A stretch of 14,958 nt of DNA from Bacteroidota bacterium (lineage in GTDB: Bacteria > Bacteroidota > Bacteroidia > Chitinophagales > Saprospiraceae): assembly GCA_008501835.1 (NCBI GenBank), contig QQUB01000713.1:1-14958 (forward strand), given 5' to 3'. The position numbers were made by a program, and so were the translations under genes. This document shows, one piece after another, positions 1 through 8,104 of the stretch. The number at the start of each line of letters is the position of its first letter. Within the stretch, counting starts at the first letter, position 1. Below the pieces are notes generated by a model. That model worked only from the letters and a program-made list of their open reading frames with translations, was not told the origin of the DNA and made no database searches.

Positions 1-312
1 CGTCAAATTAGTGGTGTTTTTACGAAAATCCAGTCTCAGAGAGACGGCATCTCATAGCATGGTACGCCAGTGCCTTGCTATGAATTGAGAAATTCCCAGT
101 TCCATAGGAACGGCACAATTCATTGGTCATGAGCCTATTTATGCCGTTCCTATGGAACTGGGTTTATTTTGCATTATTACATGGCACTTGCGTACCATGC
201 AATAATATGTCATGCCTCTGGCATTAATTTATTCTAATTTGATGTGTTTCCCGCCAGCGAGGAAAATCAAGGGCTAAACCAAAAAAATGCTAAAGTTCAT
301 TGAAAAGTCAAC
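1..312. other. Intergenic region, no gene, mostly palindromic repeat
   Basis: I see no credible coding frame here. The stretch from about 33 to 224 is packed with inverted repeats (separate entry). A small additional hairpin, GTCTC-AGA-GAGAC, is at 33-45. The part from 225 to 312, next to the stop codon of the aminopeptidase gene, shows no convincing terminator on the minus strand, although a T-run (seen as AAAAAAA near 281-287) is present without a clear stem. Confidence 0.6.
52..224. repeat. Nested palindromic REP/BIME-like hairpin array
   Basis: Seen directly: hairpin 52-83 has two 14-nt arms matching at 12 positions around the loop GCCA. A perfect 21-bp inverted repeat lies at 95-115 and 142-162, and each arm also contains GTTCC-ATA-GGAAC. 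A second hairpin at 173-206 has 15-nt arms around the loop TTGC. A small hairpin ATGCC-TCT-GGCAT lies at 212-224. The heads of the two large hairpins are inverted copies of each other (57-74 against 183-200, 17 of 18 matching), so 57-200 as a whole is one interrupted palindrome centred on 116-141. Such structures are typical of intergenic REP/BIME elements mobilised by RAYT (IS200-like) transposases. No RAYT gene is present here, so that assignment is inference. Confidence 0.7.
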
Positions 313-1698
313 CTATGACCTCAATTCTTCCACCTCTTCCACCGTCATCGGTTTCTTTTTATTCCCCAGCAATTTATGGCCATCAGCAGTAATCAGGTAA
401 TTCTCTTCATTACGAATACCTCCAAAATTTCTGAACTTATCGATTTCATCGTAATTGAGGAAATCGGTGAATTTATTTTCCGCTCGCCACTGGTCGGTAA
501 GTTCAGGTATAAAATAAATACCCGGCTCGATAGTGAGTACGAAACCAGGTTCGAGAGCTCTGCCCAATCGAAGGGACTTCAGGCCAAACTGGGTACTTTT
601 GGGTTCGCCATCGTAGCCGACATATACCTCACCAAGGTTTTCCATGTCATGAATATCGAGCCCCATCATATGACCCGTTCCGCAGGGAAAAAACAGGGCA
701 TGAGCTCCGGCTTCCACAGCATCTTCAGGATTTCCTTTCATCAACCCCATTCCTTTCAGGCCTTCAGTTATGGCAAGGCAGGCGGCAAGGTGTACTTCCT
801 TATTGGTCACACCGGGTTTCAATAGATCCACACTGGCATAATGTGATTTCAGCACAATATTGAAGATGTCTTTTTGCAAACTGGTAAAGGTCTTGCTAAC
901 CGGAAAGGTACTGGAAAGATCCCCTGCATATCCCATGGGAGTTTCTGCTCCACAGTCAAGCAGGAACAATTGCCCTTCTTCAACTGTATTGCCATGGTAG
1001 TGGTTGTGCAGGGTTTGTCCGTTTATGGTAGCAATGGTCGGAAATGAAATATTTCCTCCGGTAGCCCGGGCAATTTTTTCAATTTCCACCACTATATCCA
1101 GCTCATTCATTCCCGGCCTGAGCATTTTCATGGCGGTGACATGCATATCTATGGTCGTATCAACACCTTTTTCAATTTCGGTAATTTCTTCATCAGATTT
1201 ATAGATGCGTTGGGCTGCGACGGCATTGATAAGTTCTACGGAGGCCCCCTTTTCAATTTGTTCAGCATTCCACCCTGTCAATTTCATCAGCTTGAGGACA
1301 TTGTGATGCCGATATTGAGGAATGAAATGGATTTGCTCATGATCTTTCAAAGCTTTTTTTATCCGGTTGGCGAGATCTTTTAAACTGCCGGTTTTTTCAA
1401 CACCGCAAAGTGCTGCCTGATCGGCAATGGTTGGTAAGTTGCCCATCCACACCACATCCTCCACTGTAAAATCATCCCCATAAATGGTAACTGAACCATC
1501 ACCGGTATCCAACAAGGCAACCAATCCCGGTCTTTTAATGCCAAAGAAATACAGGAAGGTACTATCCTGCCGGAAGTAGTAAGGATTGTCGGTATAATTC
1601 ATCGGACTTTCATCATTACCGGGAATGAGTATGATGCCGGAATTTACCTGGTTGAGTAATTTTTGCTGTCTGTCTGTGTAAGTAGTGCTGCTGAACAT
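313..1698 (-). CDS. Xaa-Pro aminopeptidase (aminopeptidase P family, M24B)
   Basis: A 461-aa metallopeptidase predicted to remove the N-terminal residue from peptides with proline at position 2, in the cytoplasm (no signal peptide). Residues about 1-160 form the aminopeptidase P N-terminal domain, with the family-typical stretch ESPMNYTDNPYYFRQDS near residues 30-46. Residues about 170-445 form the pita-bread M24 domain. The five dinuclear-metal ligands are in place: Asp248 (LLDCGAE), Asp260 (AGDLSS), His343 (GTGHMMG), Glu391 (TIEPGIYF) and Glu431 (GIRNEEN). I chose the ATG at 1698. An upstream in-frame TTG at 1716 would add six residues (M/L-K-K-I-K-P), but relatives begin at the MFS-type start and the A-rich stretch before this ATG fits a Bacteroidota initiation region. 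The gene stands alone between two hairpin arrays. Peptide turnover is the likely role; the exact substrate is not visible. Confidence 0.93.
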   Translation of the reverse strand: MFSSTTYTDRQQKLLNQVNSGIILIPGNDESPMNYTDNPYYFRQDSTFLYFFGIKRPGLVALLDTGDGSVTIYGDDFTVEDVVWMGNLPTIADQAALCGVEKTGSLKDLANRIKKALKDHEQIHFIPQYRHHNVLKLMKLTGWNAEQIEKGASVELINAVAAQRIYKSDEEITEIEKGVDTTIDMHVTAMKMLRPGMNELDIVVEIEKIARATGGNISFPTIATINGQTLHNHYHGNTVEEGQLFLLDCGAETPMGYAGDLSSTFPVSKTFTSLQKDIFNIVLKSHYASVDLLKPGVTNKEVHLAACLAITEGLKGMGLMKGNPEDAVEAGAHALFFPCGTGHMMGLDIHDMENLGEVYVGYDGEPKSTQFGLKSLRLGRALEPGFVLTIEPGIYFIPELTDQWRAENKFTDFLNYDEIDKFRNFGGIRNEENYLITADGHKLLGNKKKPMTVEEVEELRS

Positions 1699-1721
1699 TG
1701 GTTTTATTTTTTTCAAGTTTT

Positions 1722-1941
1722 ATTCAACCCACTTCGGGGTTGTTTTGGCAGTTTTTAGTTCAATGGATTTAGGATCCATTGTTATTAATATTGATTCCCT
1801 TCAGGAATTTTTGAAATCCTAATTAGAGATTTCCAATTATGGAAAACTAATTGCCAATCCCCAACGGGGATTAATCCTTTAACACAGTATACAATGCTGT
1901 GCTAAAAGAAAGAATATAAACAACCCCAAAGTGGGTTGAAT
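1722..1941. repeat. Hairpin array bounded by 24-bp inverted repeats
   Basis: The outer arms at 1722-1745 and 1918-1941 are inverted copies matching at 23 of 24 positions; each can also fold on itself (CAACCC...GGGTTG). Between them lie further stems: CAATGGAT-TTAGG-ATCCATTG (1761-1781), TTTCC-AATTAT-GGAAA (1830-1845), AATCCCC-AAC-GGGGATT (1856-1872) and an imperfect 9-bp stem at 1879-1905. There is no coding frame, and 1942-2005 holds nothing I recognise. The left arm lies about 24 nt upstream of the aminopeptidase ATG, so it is probably in that gene's promoter or 5' leader. It resembles an intergenic REP/BIME-like element in design, but its arms differ from those of the array at 52-224. Confidence 0.65.
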
Positions 1942-2005
1942 ATCTCTCACTGCCGCCTACCAAACTCCCACCCATAGCTACTTTCTCATTTCCAGAGTGA
2001 TTTAT

Positions 2006-4252
2006 CTATCTGTCTTTCAACCTCAAAATCAATAATGGCGCCACAAACAAATCTACTAAAAGCGCAAATACCAGCATAATACTGACCAGAATTCCTACAG
2101 ATTTAGCTTCCTGGAACCCTGAAGTGATCAGTTGGGCAAATCCGAAGAAAAGCACAATAGAAGTGAGCAGCATGGCCCGGCCGGTTTCGAGTATGGTAGT
2201 TTTGCAGGCCGCCTCCACGGATTGATCTGCCCTTTCTCTCAGGTATCGACCAATGAAGTGAATGGTATCATCTACGGCGATCACAAATCCAATGGTGAAA
2301 ATAATGGAAGTTCCAAACTTCAATTCTAGTCCCAAAAGAGCCATAATAGCTCCGGTGATGAGTAATGGAAGTACATTAACCGCCAGGACGACCAGTACAA
2401 TTTTCCAATCCCGATAAAGCAAAAAGATTAACAGGCTTACCACTAAAAGTGCCCACCCCAAACCGGTAAACATATTCCGGATAGCATGTTCCTGTATTTT
2501 ATCAGCCATTGCTGAAGCCCCGATTATGCGTACATCCAGCAGTGCTTTATCCATATTTTCATCTATCCAGACTTGTACCTGATCGTTCAAATCGTAGACT
2601 TTCTGCCGTCCGATATCATTCATCCGGCCGGAGATTTTCCCAAAACTTTTTTTCTGATTAACTACTGTTTGAAAAGCTGAATTTCCGGACTTTTCAAAGC
2701 GTCGTTCGAGGCGATTGATTTCCTGTTGATTTTCTGGCAGAACGTATTTATTTTCATTACCACCATGCCATGAGCGATTGAGTGTTTGATAATACGTAAC
2801 GGGCGAAACAACTGCATTCACTAATGGTAAGGAATCGATATAGGTATGAAGTTTTTCAACCTCCTTCAGGACATTGATATCATTCAGGGTCAACCCCCTT
2901 TTAGGTAGCAATGCTATTTCAAAAGTCCGCACCCCTGCCAGATGTTCTTCACAAAAATCGACCGCCTGATTGAATGTATGACCTTTGGGTACGGAACTGT
3001 TGAAAAAATTATTGGTATTGATCCGAGTCAATCCAAAAGCACTTATCGCAACTAATAGTAAAACCGTCCGAATGATCCACTGTGGGCGGCTATTTATTAT
3101 TCTCCAAATAGCCGCAGCCCTCCTCTCCCACCAGTGAAACCAATCGGTGCGCAGGTGTATGGAATCTTTGGAAATGGCATGTAGCACAAAGGGCACCAGG
3201 ATCATAGTAACCAAAAAGGTAATAACTACACCCGCGGCTATTTCCACCCCGAATTTGCGCATATTCGGCAGGCTGGAGGTCATTAATGTAAGAAACCCTA
3301 TTGCGGTTGTGAAAGAGGTTAAAATAAGTGCCAGGCCGATCTTTTGGATCGTGATCGTAAGTGCCGTTTGTTTATCATCCCCCGCTTTAATCCGCGATTC
3401 ATATTTGGAGAAAAAGTGAATGACATCCGAGATACTGACGATCAATAATATGGTAGGCGCCAGATTGGTCATTGAATCCAGCGGATGATCGATCCACACC
3501 AAAAATCCCAAAAACAAGATCACCGAGAACACAAAAACCAACACCGGCAGCACCACCGCCCACACAGACCTATATAAAAATCCCAACATTAGAATCATCA
3601 AACCAAGGCAAAGTGCCAAACTCTTTTTCAATTCTTTATTGGAAATGCGGTTGTAGGTCACTTCGAAGTACTTTCTGCCCATCATATGGATTTCAAAGCC
3701 AAAAATCATTGACAGTTCTTCGATGGAAGAAATGATGGGTTCACTCAGGTTGCTACTTAGTTCTTTTTCAAATTCCAGAATGACCACGAGGGATTGGAAG
3801 TCTTTGCTAAACAATCGGCCCTTAATGCGATTATCTCTAATGAGTCGTAGACTGTCAGAGGTGTAACTTTCCGGATTTTCGAAATGAATCAAGGGATCTG
3901 TAAGCACTCCGAAGGGTGTTTTCCGAGGTTCATTCAAGGTGGTCAGCGAATGTGCATTAGCCACGTGGGGTAATTCCCGGGCAGCATGGGTGAATTGGTG
4001 GAATTTTTTCAGGAAGATGGAATCGAAAATGGTGCTTTTCTTATTGACCACCACGCTGAGCAGGTTATCCTCATCGCCCAGTTCGGCGATCATTTTATGG
4101 TATAGCTCCAGATCGGGATCTTCATCCGGGAAGTAGGTGGAGAAGTTTTGGCTGATACGGGTACCAGGGAGCAGATAGACTGCCCAGGCCAGAGCGGCCA
4201 TCAAAATGGCGATCAGCGCCCATCGGTATTTGATGAGAAGTTCAGGAATCAC
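2006..4252 (-). CDS. RND/MMPL superfamily exporter (COG1033-type)
   Basis: A 748-aa inner-membrane protein built as two homologous halves, each with one leading helix, a large periplasmic domain and five further helices. Predicted helices: about 11-29, then a cluster at 211-360; about 392-408, then a cluster at 595-745. Periplasmic domains: about 32-208 and 412-592. The RND transmembrane-4 and -10 type motifs are visible as SISDVIHF (273-280) and IAVDDTIHF (658-666), whose acidic residues normally carry the proton relay. Sterol-sensing-like RND proteins of this group move lipids or other hydrophobic molecules, driven by protons; the cargo cannot be read from the sequence. Translation appears to start at GTG (4252); no closer ATG would preserve the first helix. 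It follows the hydrolase gene by 77 bp on the same strand, so the two may be cotranscribed. No membrane-fusion or outer-membrane partner is adjacent. Confidence 0.9.
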   Translation of the reverse strand: MIPELLIKYRWALIAILMAALAWAVYLLPGTRISQNFSTYFPDEDPDLELYHKMIAELGDEDNLLSVVVNKKSTIFDSIFLKKFHQFTHAARELPHVANAHSLTTLNEPRKTPFGVLTDPLIHFENPESYTSDSLRLIRDNRIKGRLFSKDFQSLVVILEFEKELSSNLSEPIISSIEELSMIFGFEIHMMGRKYFEVTYNRISNKELKKSLALCLGLMILMLGFLYRSVWAVVLPVLVFVFSVILFLGFLVWIDHPLDSMTNLAPTILLIVSISDVIHFFSKYESRIKAGDDKQTALTITIQKIGLALILTSFTTAIGFLTLMTSSLPNMRKFGVEIAAGVVITFLVTMILVPFVLHAISKDSIHLRTDWFHWWERRAAAIWRIINSRPQWIIRTVLLLVAISAFGLTRINTNNFFNSSVPKGHTFNQAVDFCEEHLAGVRTFEIALLPKRGLTLNDINVLKEVEKLHTYIDSLPLVNAVVSPVTYYQTLNRSWHGGNENKYVLPENQQEINRLERRFEKSGNSAFQTVVNQKKSFGKISGRMNDIGRQKVYDLNDQVQVWIDENMDKALLDVRIIGASAMADKIQEHAIRNMFTGLGWALLVVSLLIFLLYRDWKIVLVVLAVNVLPLLITGAIMALLGLELKFGTSIIFTIGFVIAVDDTIHFIGRYLRERADQSVEAACKTTILETGRAMLLTSIVLFFGFAQLITSGFQEAKSVGILVSIMLVFALLVDLFVAPLLILRLKDR

Positions 4253-4329
4253 GTACGGGGTGTTTTACCTGATCGGGAAGATAGCTAAATTGGAGATGAT
4301 TATATTAATTCAACTCAGTAATTACTAAT

Positions 4330-5550
4330 TCACCTACCTGCCCCCTCTTCATAATTCCTCTGTTTCCACCCAAGCATCCACCAAAACGGCAACAGCGGAT
4401 TATGAATCTTTGCATCAGGATTATCTATTTTCTCATCATCACCCTTAATTTCCTTTTGGTCGAATAATAAACCGTGTGCGGCCGCCGCTTCTGTCATCCA
4501 TTTGAGCGGTTTAAATGCCAGGGCAATTTCGTTTTCTTCAAGTGATTTCAATGCATCTATTCGCTCCTCAAGCATTCTTTTTTGCTCCTTCAATTTTTCT
4601 TTTAAAGATTCCGGCGCATTGGGGAGTTTGTCCCAGTTGATATCGTCAATTTTTTTCCTGAGGTCGATCACTTTTTTCTCCAGTTTCCCCGAAAGTCCAT
4701 AACCGCCTCCAACGTCAGCATGCACTCCCCGGAACCATTCGGTTTTTACATCCTGATGAAGACAAGTCTGCAGGTTTCGTTTTCTTTTCGCCTTTTCTTC
4801 GTCATGTTTTTCATTGGTATCAGCAAACCAAAGTTCAGGCTTGTACTGACTTCGTTTTTCGTCTTTGGCCACCGCATGTCGCCCGTTGATCATATTGGGC
4901 AGCCAATCTGTGTCAGGTAAAGTAACCTGAAATCGTAGAATACCGACCGACTTCACGGTGTCCCAAACCCCCAAAAAGTGGACAGGGATCACGCCCCTGG
5001 AAGGTTTGTCCTTTATTTTATTCAGAGAAATTTTTTCTATATCCGGAATAACTTCAGACCATTTAAGGGTATAGGTCCTGGAGAATCTCTTTTTGAAAAA
5101 ATTCAGCTGGTGATCATTGCCTTTATGGTAATACCTGATGGCGTAAGGAATCAGCGAATAACAACCTTGATCCATAAGTCCGATACGTCCCAGCAGGCCT
5201 GTGAGAGCCCGGGCAGTATAGGCTCCGCGGCTAAACCCAAAAATGTAGATACGGTCGCCCGGCTCATAGTTTTGCATGAGAAAGGTATAAGCGTCAGCGA
5301 GGTTCTTTGAAAGGCCGTAACCAAATGCGAGCCCAAGAATTTTAGAAATGGTCCTGCCGACAATAGTGAATGCTCCGGGGGCGTTTTCCGTACCCAGGCC
5401 AGGATCATAGAATACAATTTGACGCCTGCCATTGGCATCAATGGTTTTGTCCAGTCGCTCGGCTATTCTGACCACATTGGTCTCACTATAAACACTTGCA
5501 TGATTGGAGGTGCCATCGCAAAGCACGATGATATTTTTTGAGTTTTTCAT
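4330..5550 (-). CDS. DUF2235 alpha/beta-hydrolase (phospholipase-like)
   Basis: A 406-aa protein of the DUF2235 family, which includes the Tle-type phospholipases of type VI secretion. The family's N-terminal signature is visible (VLCDGTSN near residues 9-16; FYDPGLGT at 47-54). The nucleophile elbow is GFSRG (105-109, Ser107). The likely acid is Asp197 in VWDTVKSVG and the likely base His277 in RGVHADVGGGY (274-284), so the triad looks complete. Oddly, about 55 charged, helix-forming residues (about 288-345, rich in Lys/Glu, coiled-coil-like) separate DVGGGY from the usual following helix (LKWMTEAAAAHGL, 349-361), where many relatives join these almost directly. There is no signal peptide or membrane helix, and no T6SS gene (vgrG, hcp, paar) or immunity gene is nearby. 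A housekeeping lipase or esterase is as likely as an effector. An AGGA sequence lies about 10 nt before the ATG. Confidence 0.87.
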   Translation of the reverse strand: MKNSKNIIVLCDGTSNHASVYSETNVVRIAERLDKTIDANGRRQIVFYDPGLGTENAPGAFTIVGRTISKILGLAFGYGLSKNLADAYTFLMQNYEPGDRIYIFGFSRGAYTARALTGLLGRIGLMDQGCYSLIPYAIRYYHKGNDHQLNFFKKRFSRTYTLKWSEVIPDIEKISLNKIKDKPSRGVIPVHFLGVWDTVKSVGILRFQVTLPDTDWLPNMINGRHAVAKDEKRSQYKPELWFADTNEKHDEEKAKRKRNLQTCLHQDVKTEWFRGVHADVGGGYGLSGKLEKKVIDLRKKIDDINWDKLPNAPESLKEKLKEQKRMLEERIDALKSLEENEIALAFKPLKWMTEAAAAHGLLFDQKEIKGDDEKIDNPDAKIHNPLLPFWWMLGWKQRNYEEGAGR

Positions 5551-5773
5551 ACTGGTGATCCTGTTTTATTGTTCAATAGATTGGTCGAAATATTTGTTAG
5601 CATCAGCTTAAAACTACAATAATGGCTTTGAAACCAGGTACACAGAGGTAAGGAAATGTATCAATTATTTCTTGCTGCAGGACAAAATTTATGATTTGAA
5701 AAATCAAGACTATTTCGTTTTAGGGCTTCTTATTTTAGATTTTATTCAACCTGGTCTGATCAAAAATAATAAT

Positions 5774-5804
5774 GGGCCGACACCCAACTCGGTGGTATCG
5801 GCCC
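5774..5804 (-). terminator. Rho-independent terminator of the T9SS-sorted protein gene
   Basis: Read on the minus strand, an 11-bp GC-rich stem (GGGCCGATACC against GGTGTCGGCCC, one G-T pair) closes a short loop and is followed by ATTATTATTTTTG. It lies about 40 bp after the stop codon at 5846. A further palindrome, GATCAT-CA-ATGATC, is at 5815-5828 between the stop codon and this stem. Confidence 0.8.
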
Positions 5805-5845
5805 AATTATTGCGGATCATCAATGATCTGGAAAGACCCTAATCA

Positions 5846-7666
5846 TTATTTAATAACCACTAATCGTTGAGATTGGCTTCCATTTTCATTCGATGCCAGT
5901 ACGGTATAAATACCGCTTTCAAACTGCTGGCCTGAAATATCAACAATACTTCTAACCTGCCCTGGTTCGGTTTCAAATTGCCAGACAATCCTTCCGTGGA
6001 TATCGAAAATGGTCAATGTCGTCTTGAATTCTACATCCTCAATATGAATATTCACTTCACCATTGGCGGGATTTGGGAATACTTTCAATGGAACAGAATT
6101 TCCTATTGATTCAATGGTGTTTCCGCTATTCACAGATGCTGCGAATCCTTCAGTATCACATGAGCTGCAAGGGCCGAGGAAATCACCATGGTTTAGGTGA
6201 GCCTGAACTGCATTAAAGCTTACACAAATGGTATTTCCATTGTGACACATACTAACCTTATGGCCATTTGGATGACAAAGCCAGTATCCAGGAATGTTTG
6301 CAACGCCCGGGAAGCTTGTTGCATTACAAGGTCCGTTATCGTCACCTCCATCGCATACATCGCAGATGTTGGAAAAGCCATCGCAATCATCATCTGGTAA
6401 TGTATCATCCGAAACCGTTACCTGCGCCGTACAGGAACTTGAATTTCCACTACCATCCGTGGCTGTGAGGGTAACGGTGTAGGTATTATCAAGGTCACTA
6501 CAATCAAAGGAAGTTTGGCCTGACAGGTCTAAAGTAAAATCAACGCAATTGTCAGAAGTTCCACCATCCACTTCACCGGCACCAACACTAGCCACTCCCT
6601 GGTCATTGAGATAAACCGTAATATCCTGGCAGGCAACATTCGGATCTGTATTGTCAACGCCATCAGGAAGGTTTACAGTTAACATATCGGTACAACCATT
6701 GGCATCGGTTACATCAACAGTGTAGGATCCAGCAGCAAGCCCTGATAAATTTTGGGAAGTGGCCCCGTTTGACCATGAAAAACTATACGGAGCAGTTCCA
6801 TCTCCTACGGAGAGAGCAATTGCTCCATCGCTATCTCCGGGGCATGTAGGTAAGGTAGTTGCCCCTGACAATTGTAAACTCGCTGGACAACAACCTCCGG
6901 GTGGCTCATTAATATTCACATTGAAACTACAGGTTCCCACCTGGTTCAAATTATCCAGTGCCGAAACTGTGACTTGTGTTGACCCCTGCGGAAAAGTCGA
7001 TCCGGAGGGATGACTGTAGCCGGTGATTGTTGGATTAGGGTCGCAATCATCAACCACTGTTGCCGGAGGGTAATTAACCACCGTTGGCCCGCAATTGGTT
7101 ACATTGACATCTGACGGACAAGAAACCACTGGGCCTCCGGAATCAAAGAAGGTTGCGTTGATGGTTGCCGGATACAAAGAACCACAGGCCTCTGTTAAAA
7201 GCACCGTATTTCCTGCATTAATGGTTATGGAGATTTGCTCTCCACAGGCAAGTGGAGGGAAATCATAATAAACCCAGTCATTATGAAAATTGGCACTTCC
7301 AAATCCAGTCCCCGGACATGCAGATACTATGTTTAAGTTAGGTCCACAACCCGGAAGATTGTTTACTGTGGTATTATTATAAAAACCATCAGGATCTAGA
7401 TTTGGAATGGTCGTAGTTCCACCTGAAGAGGTAATTGATAATGCAATACCATTATTATTAAGGTTGTTCTGGCTCAGATCACCATGCCAATGCTCGATGT
7501 AAACACGGACCAGGCCGTTATTCAGTACACAATACCCAACCTGTGTTGCATGGGCAGATGCTTCTTGCACGCCGATGAACATACTGCTTATTGACAAAAT
7601 GGTCAAAAGCAAAAATCGTCTGAGAGGTAGTTTTAGTACCTTTTCTAATTGTTTAAAATGTTCCAT
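5846..7666 (-). CDS. Secreted HYR/SprB-repeat protein with T9SS sorting domain
   Basis: A 606-aa exported protein. A long signal peptide ends near residue 38 (EASA|HA). Residues about 39-177 form a Cys-containing N-terminal domain I do not recognise. Residues about 178-253 are a HYR domain (CPSDVNVTNCGPTVVNYP...GTCSFNV), and about 262-334 are an SprB-type adhesin repeat (CPGDSDGAIALSVGDG...YTVDVTDANGC). Residues about 338-419 are a second HYR/Ig-like unit, 425-450 an acidic Asp/Cys-rich, Ca-binding-looking stretch (DDDCDGFSNICDVCDGGDD), and 458-503 a small Cys/His motif (CHNGNTICVS...HLNHGDFLGPC). Residues about 524-606 are a type A T9SS C-terminal domain (KVFPNPANGEVNI ... QRLVVIK), which sends the protein across the outer membrane to the surface. 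Probably a surface or extracellular matrix/adhesion protein; no catalytic domain is evident. It is monocistronic, with its own terminator. Confidence 0.88.
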   Translation of the reverse strand: MEHFKQLEKVLKLPLRRFLLLTILSISSMFIGVQEASAHATQVGYCVLNNGLVRVYIEHWHGDLSQNNLNNNGIALSITSSGGTTTIPNLDPDGFYNNTTVNNLPGCGPNLNIVSACPGTGFGSANFHNDWVYYDFPPLACGEQISITINAGNTVLLTEACGSLYPATINATFFDSGGPVVSCPSDVNVTNCGPTVVNYPPATVVDDCDPNPTITGYSHPSGSTFPQGSTQVTVSALDNLNQVGTCSFNVNINEPPGGCCPASLQLSGATTLPTCPGDSDGAIALSVGDGTAPYSFSWSNGATSQNLSGLAAGSYTVDVTDANGCTDMLTVNLPDGVDNTDPNVACQDITVYLNDQGVASVGAGEVDGGTSDNCVDFTLDLSGQTSFDCSDLDNTYTVTLTATDGSGNSSSCTAQVTVSDDTLPDDDCDGFSNICDVCDGGDDNGPCNATSFPGVANIPGYWLCHPNGHKVSMCHNGNTICVSFNAVQAHLNHGDFLGPCSSCDTEGFAASVNSGNTIESIGNSVPLKVFPNPANGEVNIHIEDVEFKTTLTIFDIHGRIVWQFETEPGQVRSIVDISGQQFESGIYTVLASNENGSQSQRLVVIK

Positions 7667-7709
7667 TTTAATTACAGATTTTGAGTTATGGTTAAAAAAA
7701 TAGCAAGAC

Positions 7710-7745
7710 TGATCAATGAATTCCTTTCGGAAACTACATTGATCA
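7710..7745. repeat. Hairpin in the presumed leader of the T9SS-sorted protein gene
   Basis: A perfect 9-bp inverted repeat, TGATCAATG (7710-7718) and CATTGATCA (7737-7745), encloses a second small stem TTCC-TTTC-GGAA. It begins 43 bp upstream of the ATG at 7666. On the minus strand it is followed, after a few bases, by TATTTTTTT, so it could act as an attenuator or mRNA-stability element; it could also be a dyad operator. Function is inference. Confidence 0.45.
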
Positions 7746-8060
7746 AAAAATTTTATTAAGCATCAAGGGGGGATTATTAGCCTTTGTAACCCATGTTCAC
7801 AGGAATTAAAATGACATTCAACTTTTTACTGTAGGAATTGACTAAGGAGGGAAAATTAATGAGCAGTAATGGTTATTTCAGATTTAAACCCTTTGGTATT
7901 TTTTTGGTACATTAAGACAGAAACAATGTTAAATTTTAATAATAGGTTAATATACAAAATAAAACAACAATTACTCACACCGATGCAAATATAAATTATT
8001 TTTAGAAAATAAAAAAGAGTAGAAATACCTGTTTTTCTCATTTTGAGTGGATCCTGCATG

Positions 8061-8104
8061 ACCCGGTTCCGTAATATGGTCAAATGAATACCATTTCACC
8101 GGGT
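8061..8104. repeat. Nested inverted repeat downstream of the envelope operon
   Basis: ACCCGGT (8061-8067) pairs with ACCGGGT (8098-8104), and inside this ATGGT (8076-8080) pairs with ACCAT (8090-8094). It lies about 170 bp after the stop codon of the last envelope gene. There is no T-run on either side, so it is not a standard intrinsic terminator, although it may end or protect the transcript. Confidence 0.4.

Noticed and set aside
52..224. Possible tRNA or known structured ncRNA
   Set aside because: No cloverleaf with conserved T-loop or CCA-end could be fitted; the structure is a simple nested palindrome.
376..825. A 149-codon plus-strand reading frame opposite the aminopeptidase gene
   Set aside because: It lies entirely antisense to a well-conserved metallopeptidase with all metal ligands intact, and its translation has no recognisable domain.
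1699..1716. TTG-initiated extension of the aminopeptidase by six codons
   Set aside because: The ATG at 1698 matches the usual start of relatives and has an A-rich upstream region; the extension adds only MKKIKP-like codons from that same A-rich tract.
1722..1941. Possible CRISPR array
   Set aside because: The repeats are inverted arms and differing hairpins, not direct repeats of constant length with regular unique spacers, and no cas genes are present.
4330..5550. Type VI secretion effector-immunity module
   Set aside because: Only the DUF2235 hydrolase is present; no vgrG, hcp, PAAR, adaptor or immunity-like gene is adjacent, and DUF2235 proteins also occur outside T6SS.
7856..8083. A 75-codon minus-strand frame in the 600-bp gap
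   Set aside because: AT-driven composition, no plausible initiation region, no family resemblance; nothing beyond an open frame supports it.
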